NCBI GenBank assembly: GCA_002421685.1
Contig: DISB01000006.1
Span: forward strand, 1 to 64,000
Length of the DNA stretch: 64,000 nucleotides
Source of the DNA: Bacteroidetes bacterium UBA6221
Lineage (GTDB): Bacteria; Bacteroidota; Bacteroidia; Chitinophagales; Chitinophagaceae
Reading direction: 5' to 3'
Position numbers and translations under genes: made by a program. This document shows positions 59,172 through 64,000 of this stretch, one piece after another (the first letter of the stretch is position 1; every line of letters starts with the position of its first letter). Under the pieces are notes generated by a model. That model was not told the origin of the DNA. It made no database searches and saw only the letters and a program-made list of their open reading frames with translations.

Positions 59172-59549
59172 ATGAAACAACAGATCAGGAATGACCAGAA
59201 GAATGGTATTGACAAGACAGCACCGGCAGTAACAGCGCCCATCGCAAAACCTGCGCCGCACAAGGAAGACAAGGCGACCAAGCCATCTCTGGAAGAACGT
59301 ATCCAGCGCGTGGAAGAATTACGGTCACTGACCATGAAAAGGCAACGTACCGTGGAAACGCTGCACAATGTGCGGACGTTCAGCTTCGCAAGCGATGATA
59401 GCTGCGTACTGACTTTAAAAGACAGTAAAGGACAAACCTTTGAAACCAGTAACACCAACCTGATAAACATGCTTACAGGTTTTCTGACCACGTTGCTGAA
59501 CGACAAAGTTTCATCACTTGATGATGAAATACTGGAATTTAAACTGTAG
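59172..59549 (+). CDS. Hypothetical protein of mobile elements, 125 aa
   Basis: No family name recognised. The N-terminal half is charged and Ala/Pro/Lys-rich (APAVTAPIAKPAPHKEDKA). A helix EERIQRVEELRSLTMKRQ follows, then a compact beta/alpha part (TFSFASDDSCVLTLKDSKGQ, TNLINMLTGFLTTLLNDKV). Small proteins of this look are often found next to conjugative or mobilisable elements of Bacteroidota. It is followed by a strong terminator and converges on the integrase gene. Confidence 0.7.
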   Translation: MKQQIRNDQKNGIDKTAPAVTAPIAKPAPHKEDKATKPSLEERIQRVEELRSLTMKRQRTVETLHNVRTFSFASDDSCVLTLKDSKGQTFETSNTNLINMLTGFLTTLLNDKVSSLDDEILEFKL

Positions 59550-59570
59550 AAAAACAGTTTTAAAATATTA

Positions 59571-59600
59571 ACTCCGTGGATGGCTCCACGGAGTTTTTTT
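59571..59600 (+). terminator. Terminator between the hypothetical gene and int
   Basis: 10-bp perfect arms ACTCCGTGGA (59571-59580) and TCCACGGAGT (59585-59594), TGGC loop, then a T-run. A weaker hairpin (AAACTG 59541-59546 / CAGTTT 59555-59560) precedes it. Confidence 0.85.
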
Positions 59601-60870
59601 ATATCCCAAATGCTTTTTTCATCCATTCTGCTTTATGTGCCAGTGTGGGACCGTTGCCATACTTAGGGCGGTTAAATTTATGGCCCATCAATTCAGCCTG
59701 CACCCTGTCGGGTGCATCGGCGGCCAGCAATTTGTCCTGGAAACTATGCCGGAAGGAATACAGGGAATGCTTTTCCGTTGGCAACAATTCATAACTACGC
59801 AGAAACTTATTGATAGTTGTCGTGAGTTGGTCTGTCCTGTCCCTATAACGTGCACACCCTTCGGGGATATTCTTAAACGCCTCTAATGCGCATCCAATCA
59901 ACGGGATGTCCCTTTCGCTATGAGGGGTCTTTAATTCCCGTTCTTTGCGGTCTTTGATGCTGATGTATGGCACTTCTGCATCCAGGTCGATATCTGTCGG
60001 CAATAATCCAACTATTTCCGAGGGCCTTGCACCAGTTCCTGCGACAGCATGTATAAACCACTTTTCATCGGGTTGTAGCAAGTCAAGTTTAGGACTGTTC
60101 AAAATAGCTATTACCTCATCATCGGTGAACGGAGGTCTATTCTCCTGGTGGCGGGACTTGATTTTTATCTTCTTGAATAATGCAGCTATGTCTATGCCAA
60201 GTTGCAAGTTGTCTGAGTTCGTCTCCATGATAACTTTAAGATGTACAAAGTCCTTATTGGCGGTTTCTGCGCTCATTGTTTCTTTGGCTATCCGTTTCAG
60301 CCACCAGTCCCGGAAAGCTATAATGTCATCACGGTTAATATCCGTAATGTTTTTATTGCCCACGGCTTTTACGAAATTGTTGACTGCCCTGATACGAGGA
60401 TTTTTCCACTTCCGTATTTTATCCTGTGGTTTATTTAGCAGTTTGTCTTTTGAATACTCCCAATATTTTACCAATGCAGCCTTGACGGAGAGGGAAGGTA
60501 ATGGTTTCGCTCCAAGGACTGCTTCCACTTGGGGAAGGCTGGCATCTTTCAGCGTCAGCAACCTTTCCACAAGCTCCAGTATCGGCAGATTTGCGACAAC
60601 GGACATCGGCTGATAGGCAAAGCCCATCTGCCGTGCCATTTTAACCGTCTTGCCAAACCGGCTATTGTCATGAGGGCTTTTGTTCTTAAGCAGGTCTTGC
60701 CAATAGGCCTCGACCTGCTCGTTAAAAACGGCAGCCCTTTGCCGGGCAATAGCCTTGCTGTCTGTTTTTAAGGATACACGAATATTGGCCCGGCTGTCGT
60801 ATTCACGGACATGCTCAGGCACTTTGCGGTTGTAGTAAAAGTGATTACGAACCTTGATGAGGTACGTCAT
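59599..60870 (-). CDS. int: Tyrosine recombinase / integrase (DUF6538-type N-terminus)
   Basis: 423 aa. The N-terminal YLIKVRNHFYYNRKVPEHVR is the short beta domain (DUF6538 type) frequent in proteobacterial-style integrases. The SAM-like core-binding domain is at about 110-230. The catalytic domain is at about 245-415: Arg in AGTGARPSEIVG (about 283), the H-x-x-R region HSLYSFRHSF, a further His in LMGHKF and the presumed nucleophile Tyr in RPKYGNG. All expected catalytic residues can be placed, so it is probably functional. Transcribed toward the R-M operon. It likely moves this island or part of it. Confidence 0.9.
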   Translation of the reverse strand: MTYLIKVRNHFYYNRKVPEHVREYDSRANIRVSLKTDSKAIARQRAAVFNEQVEAYWQDLLKNKSPHDNSRFGKTVKMARQMGFAYQPMSVVANLPILELVERLLTLKDASLPQVEAVLGAKPLPSLSVKAALVKYWEYSKDKLLNKPQDKIRKWKNPRIRAVNNFVKAVGNKNITDINRDDIIAFRDWWLKRIAKETMSAETANKDFVHLKVIMETNSDNLQLGIDIAALFKKIKIKSRHQENRPPFTDDEVIAILNSPKLDLLQPDEKWFIHAVAGTGARPSEIVGLLPTDIDLDAEVPYISIKDRKERELKTPHSERDIPLIGCALEAFKNIPEGCARYRDRTDQLTTTINKFLRSYELLPTEKHSLYSFRHSFQDKLLAADAPDRVQAELMGHKFNRPKYGNGPTLAHKAEWMKKAFGI

Positions 60871-61693
60871 GGTGTCACCCTATTTGGTGTGAAAAAAAGG
60901 GTGATAATTAAGCTGGATATAGAAATGATTCGGTAATTAAAAAGAAAATTGTGTGTCTTTTTAATTAGATATATACCAGTCAACAAGCAGTAAACTGGCG
61001 TCCCCAAGGATATTCGCATAACATCTCCTGTGTCCGCTATTTTCATTGTGTAAAAGTCAGTTAGTCGGTTCTTATATTTTCACCCTGTGAACATTTTCAT
61101 GCTAACAGATGTGAAAATACCTGCCATTGATTATACAGGAGTTTTTTTTAGCGTCAATGATAATTTCGATGAAAATAGGATTCGGAATTTATTTAACTCT
61201 ACTTGTTGTGACTGCCTGGACATCATCCTCTACTCGTTAGTGCTCATCGCATCTCTAATATATTCACACTGTTACTTTTATATTCCACGATACTTTATTA
61301 AGTCTTTCTTTGATCTGACGTAATGTTTGTAAGACCGCGACTTCGTCCGGAAAATATGCTCCAAATACAAGCATCTTGAAATCACCATTATAGGTATTGG
61401 ATAGAAGTTCAGTTTATTCTGAAAAAAACTGGACTTTTATAGTCCGATAAATAGCGTAAATCAGTTAAGACCAACTATTAAAGTTGTTAAAAGCTTGTTT
61501 GAATCTGGTGCCGGTGTTACGAACCATAATCACCGCAATCAACATAATAGATAACCTAAAACGCTGCAAACCCAACCCAATCAGGAATTGAACCTGCAAC
61601 ATTGTTGCATAAACTCAGATAATATAGCGTATTCCTGTGCATTGTCACATTATACAATTTCATCTAAATCTCCTATATTAAAGGCAAGTCTGT
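60871..61693. other. A+T-rich gene-poor region upstream of int
   Basis: 823 bp. Next to the int start are related TCACCC/GGGTGA motifs (60887-60902 region) and a dyad TTCAC-CCT-GTGAA (61079-61091), possible Xis/Int or repressor sites. GGACT-TTTAT-AGTCC lies near 61433-61447. At about 61571-61600, minus strand, is a tRNA-like T arm (CAGG-TTCAATT-CCTG) without the rest of a tRNA. A weak open frame at 61087-61323 is not credible as a gene. Confidence 0.5.
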
Positions 61694-62428
61694 ATGATAA
61701 AGTTTCCTGAAAATCTATCTGGTCTTCATGGCGAAGAAGAAAAGCTATACCGTCGCTCGCGTGATGTTATTGACGCTGATGAAAATCTGATCCTTCATGT
61801 TTGTGCGGTCGAAGCTACTCTGGATCTGCTTTATGCTTTTCGCTTGCTTATCGTAGAGGATGAAGACTTTAAGGTTATTCAGGTTCTTGGTATGCGTGTG
61901 TTTAACACACTTTCTTCCAGTTTCAAGCTGATGATGTCAGGTTATTACCAAACCAGCGCTATGGTTATGCGGGACGCTTTAGAGACAGCATTTCTAGTTG
62001 ACTTTTTCAGTTCAGATCAAGCTTCAGTTTCTAAATGGCGTATGGCAACAGAAAAAGAAAGAAGAAAGCTCTTTAAGCCAGTAAAAATAAGAGAGGCCCT
62101 AGATAATCGCGACGGTTTTACAGGTCAAAAGCGTGCGAAGGCATACGAATTACTTTCAGAATTAGCTACTCATCCATCTATGTGGGGCTTTTCGATGTTG
62201 CGCAATAAAGACGGGAATATATATCTCGGTCCTTTTTTTGATCCAACTGCATTAAAGGCTAGTTTAGAAGAGTTAGGTAGGTTAGCTCTTCAGACTGGTG
62301 AAATTATTGGCAGATTTATTTCAACAGAAAAACAATCTTTGATTCCTTCATTTCCACGCTTTGTTCAAGTGAAGCGTTCTTGGCTTAAAGAATTTTATGG
62401 ATCATCGGTGAAAGAAGATAGCAACTAA
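61694..62428 (+). CDS. Hypothetical alpha-helical protein, 244 aa
   Basis: I do not recognise the family. It is soluble and predominantly helical: HVCAVEATLDLLYAFRLLIV, KLMMSGYYQTSAMVMRDALE, AKAYELLSELATHPSMWGF. The segment SGYYQTSAMVMRDALETAF, with an Arg-Asp and a later His, is reminiscent of HEPN-like or DUF5677-type helical bundles seen in defence loci, but an R-x4-6-H RNase motif is not present. It is A+T-richer than the core genes and lies alone between the integrase and the excisionase-like gene, so it is a cargo gene of the element. Confidence 0.75.
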   Translation: MIKFPENLSGLHGEEEKLYRRSRDVIDADENLILHVCAVEATLDLLYAFRLLIVEDEDFKVIQVLGMRVFNTLSSSFKLMMSGYYQTSAMVMRDALETAFLVDFFSSDQASVSKWRMATEKERRKLFKPVKIREALDNRDGFTGQKRAKAYELLSELATHPSMWGFSMLRNKDGNIYLGPFFDPTALKASLEELGRLALQTGEIIGRFISTEKQSLIPSFPRFVQVKRSWLKEFYGSSVKEDSN

Positions 62429-62446
62429 AGCTGAATAATATTCATT

Positions 62447-62656
62447 TCATCGTTTACGTTTTTCTGGGGTATGTTTGACAGCGCAAGCAATCGCAGCAAT
62501 AGCTTTTAAATCGGCATTTGCCTGACGCTGTTGTTTCTCTTCGTGCATCCGTTTGAAGACAGGCAGGTATGCATCACTGTATGCCGTGACAATACCCGCA
62601 ATGATCATATACGCTGTATCGAATGTTTCTTCGGTCAGTATTTTTGTTTGTTTCAT
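62447..62656 (-). CDS. Small helical protein, 69 aa
   Basis: From the ATG at 62656 (MKQTKILTEETFDTAYMIIA), preceded by AACATG context; the frame is open to 62737 but the longer N-terminus looks non-coding. Mostly helical with a basic end (KHTPEKRKR). No family recognised. It converges on the 244-aa gene, 18 bp apart. Possibly a small regulator of the element; low certainty. Confidence 0.5.
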   Translation of the reverse strand: MKQTKILTEETFDTAYMIIAGIVTAYSDAYLPVFKRMHEEKQQRQANADLKAIAAIACAVKHTPEKRKR

Positions 62657-62918
62657 GTTGAGCCTCGCTTTCCTTGTTGGCATCATACCGATTCGCAAAT
62701 CGGTATTGGGAAAAATCTTTGAAGTGTGAAACCCCATCCGTAAGAATACTTAGTTAACTGACTACGATTGTACCCCTTGACTTATATTGACATGCATTGT
62801 GACCCATTTTTCTTTTTTTCTTTGACATCGCATATTCATTTCGCATATCAACGCACCTCGTTTTTTGAACAATCAATAATCATCAACAGTTCATGTTGAA
62901 AACAAAGGAGGTGTGCTT

Positions 62919-63116
62919 TTGAATAGACAAAATAATGATCCAATATTCAATCGTAAACAAGCGGCAGCGTATATCAACTACAGCTACAACACTTTGGCTG
63001 TGTGGGACAGTACCAAGCGCTATGACCTGCAACCCATCAGGATCGGCAGGAGCGTCCGCTACCGCAAATCCTCGCTGGACGCCTTTCTAACCAGGCATCG
63101 TTTAAGCGCCGTTTAA
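62919..63116 (+). CDS. Excisionase-like helix-turn-helix protein
   Basis: 65 aa. A MerR/excisionase-type winged HTH fills the protein: FNRKQAAAYINYSYNTLAVW, then RIGRSVRYRKSSLDAFL, the usual I-G-R-x-V-R-Y-x-x-x-x-L-D-x-F-L. I use the TTG at 62919 because AAAGGAGG (62903-62910) stands 8 bp before it; a GTG at 62913 would be too close to this Shine-Dalgarno. Likely a recombination directionality factor or a regulator of the next gene. The gap before it (62738-62902) shows no gene. Confidence 0.8.
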   Translation: MNRQNNDPIFNRKQAAAYINYSYNTLAVWDSTKRYDLQPIRIGRSVRYRKSSLDAFLTRHRLSAV

Positions 63117-63147
63117 TCATCACCTCATTTTATTAAGGAGCAGTGCA

Positions 63148-64000
63148 ATGGATATTGTACAGGCTAAAGCCATACCCCTGCGCCGGATTTTTACCGTCCT
63201 GGGCTTACATCCCACACCAACACTGAACGGACTGGATTTATACCCGTCACCGTTCAATCCTGAACAGCAATCCATGCTGGTAGTCAACCCGACCGCCAAC
63301 ACATGGGTTAACCCCGTGACCAATGAAGAGGGGGATGGTGTCAGTTTAGTCTGCCGTTACCTGGATAGCCAGGGCTTACGATGCAGCGCGGCAGACGCTT
63401 TGCGCTGGCTGCGCAATATGATCGGCAACGAACACCGCAAAATTATACTGCCGCCCTCTATACCCGACTACCAAGAGGCAGACAGCCTGTTCACGGTCAA
63501 AGAGGAAAGCTATCTCTATGACCCGCTGCTCATGGACTACCTTGAACAACAGCGCTGCCTGCCGTTTGATTTCGCCAGAACGTATTTCAAACAGGTAACT
63601 GTGCTGAACACTGCGAATGGCAAATCCTTTATCGCCCTGGGCGCACAAAACGAGGACGGCGGGTTTGCCATCCGCAACCCCTTGCACAAAGCCCATGTCG
63701 GCAAAAGGGCCATTACCTTTATCCGGGGCAGGAAACACAAACCCGCCAACGTGCATGTGTTCAGGGATATGTTTGATTACCTGTCTATCCTCCTGTTGCG
63801 CAACGGCAGGCGTTTTGACGGAGACAGCATTATCCTGAATAGCTATGACTGCCTGCAGGATATGACGGCCTATATCTCCAATTACGGTTACCGTCACTTG
63901 CACAGCTGGATGTCTGGCTGTCAGATAGGCTCTGTTGTTACCAAACTGCTGTATGAGTTCTCGCTTGCGGAACATCTGTCCCATATCGACCACAGGGACT
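63148..64000 (+). CDS. Toprim-type primase-like / mobilisation protein (partial, runs off the window)
   Basis: An open frame with no stop from the ATG at 63148 to the window end (284 codons). TAAGGAG (63134-63140) is 7 bp upstream. The N-terminal part (about 35-110: PFNPEQQSMLVVNPTANTWV, ADALRWLRNMIG) resembles the zinc-less primase-like start of Bacteroidota mobile-element Toprim proteins. NVHVFRDMFDYLSILLL (about 202-218) and SIILNSYDCLQDMTAYI (about 228-244) correspond to the Toprim E-G-x-x-D and D/N-S strands, with Arg-Asp in place of the usual Glu-Gly. Probable role: replication or mobilisation of the element. The C-terminus is outside the window. Confidence 0.75.
   Translation, partial: MDIVQAKAIPLRRIFTVLGLHPTPTLNGLDLYPSPFNPEQQSMLVVNPTANTWVNPVTNEEGDGVSLVCRYLDSQGLRCSAADALRWLRNMIGNEHRKIILPPSIPDYQEADSLFTVKEESYLYDPLLMDYLEQQRCLPFDFARTYFKQVTVLNTANGKSFIALGAQNEDGGFAIRNPLHKAHVGKRAITFIRGRKHKPANVHVFRDMFDYLSILLLRNGRRFDGDSIILNSYDCLQDMTAYISNYGYRHLHSWMSGCQIGSVVTKLLYEFSLAEHLSHIDHRD

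Larger units (their letters stand above)
47300..64000. mobile_element. Accessory island, probably integrative element (partial, right end outside window)
   Basis: It begins just after the tRNA-Gly/tRNA-Leu pair and contains an ABC-3C system, a type I R-M operon, a tyrosine recombinase, an excisionase-like HTH gene and a Toprim-type gene continuing past the edge. Base composition and start signals differ from the core: the ABC-3C and orphan genes are visibly more A+T-rich, and the last genes use strong Shine-Dalgarno sequences, uncommon in Bacteroidota. More than one element may be nested here. The right boundary is not in the window. Confidence 0.6.

Noticed and set aside
58910..59626. Long minus-strand open frame, including an 87-codon version starting at 59173
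   Set aside because: Most of it is antisense to the credible gene at 59172-59549, and the short version would share a CATG start with that gene. No recognisable domain.
61087..61323. 78-codon plus-strand frame from a GTG
   Set aside because: A+T-rich, no ribosome site, unusual Cys/Tyr-rich composition and no resemblance to a protein domain.
63376..63993. 205-codon minus-strand frame at the window end
   Set aside because: It is the antisense of the Toprim-type gene, which has a Shine-Dalgarno, coherent motifs and stays open across the whole stretch.

Overview
The window is chromosomal DNA of a member of the Bacteroidota, most likely a Chitinophagia/Chitinophagaceae-type bacterium. Supporting signs are two proteins with type IX secretion (T9SS) type A sorting tails, one with a gliding-motility/type B tail, a type-B succinate dehydrogenase with a single five-helix cytochrome b subunit, CreD and PhnA-like proteins, a lone RRM protein, DUF1361, DUF2851, DUF4105 and DUF4846 families, and promoters of the Bacteroidota form TTTG-N19-TAnnTTTG. 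The clearest of these promoters lies in front of tRNA-Gly. This placement is inferred from gene content, not from a search.

Positions 1-47,300 read as ordinary core genome. 1-5.5 kb (mostly minus strand) holds dps, a DUF1361 membrane protein, a DgkA-type kinase, creD, and a winged-helix regulator with its membrane-protein partner. Two copies of one 17-bp dyad sit in front of creD and of the regulator operon. A plus-strand 7-TM AraC-type regulator that has lost half of its DNA-binding domain follows. 5.5-21.7 kb holds sucC, a non-coding patch of low-complexity and REP-like palindromic repeats, an A+T-rich orphan gene, DUF72, an S41 peptidase, a T9SS cargo protein, lipA, OsmC, DUF2851, pyrF, a thiamine-binding protein, a PhnA-like protein, an RRM protein, DUF4846, a lone terminase-small-subunit-like gene and tRNA-Pro. 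21.9-30.4 kb (plus) runs ddl - PASTA protein - T9SS cargo - rhodanese - hypothetical, then a decayed Uma2 fragment, then sdhCAB. 30.5-41 kb (plus) is a long run of closely packed genes: DUF4105, alpha/beta hydrolase, PKD/T9SS-B protein, SDR, thioesterase, cinA, aroK, DUF423, kdsB, polysaccharide deacetylase, lolA, a lipoprotein and a FabZ-like dehydratase. 41-47 kb holds a PAS histidine kinase with its receiver-CRP partner, glutamate dehydrogenase, and the haem-export genes ccmB, ccmC and a ccmD-like gene.

From tRNA-Gly/tRNA-Leu (47.07-47.29 kb) to the end the character changes to an accessory island. Its left edge carries two pairs of short direct repeats around an isolated tRNA T-arm/3'-end fragment, resembling an attachment-site junction. 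Next comes a three-gene ABC-three-component (ABC-3C) conflict system: a Cap4/DUF4297-like nuclease effector, a small middle component, and a DUF3732 SMC-like ATPase with a CPLC zinc hook. A complete type I restriction-modification operon follows (hsdM with a long C-terminal extension, hsdS, hsdR) with a YgjP-type metallopeptidase. The last part has a tyrosine recombinase, a gene-poor A+T-rich stretch with a second tRNA-like fragment, orphan genes, an excisionase-like HTH protein with a strong Shine-Dalgarno, and a Toprim-type gene that runs off the right edge (63,148 to 64,000, open reading frame with no stop).

The strongest candidate for a little-studied system is the ABC-3C module at 47,702-51,305. 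It sits immediately upstream of the type I R-M operon in the same orientation, so the two probably form one defence island carried by an integrative element.
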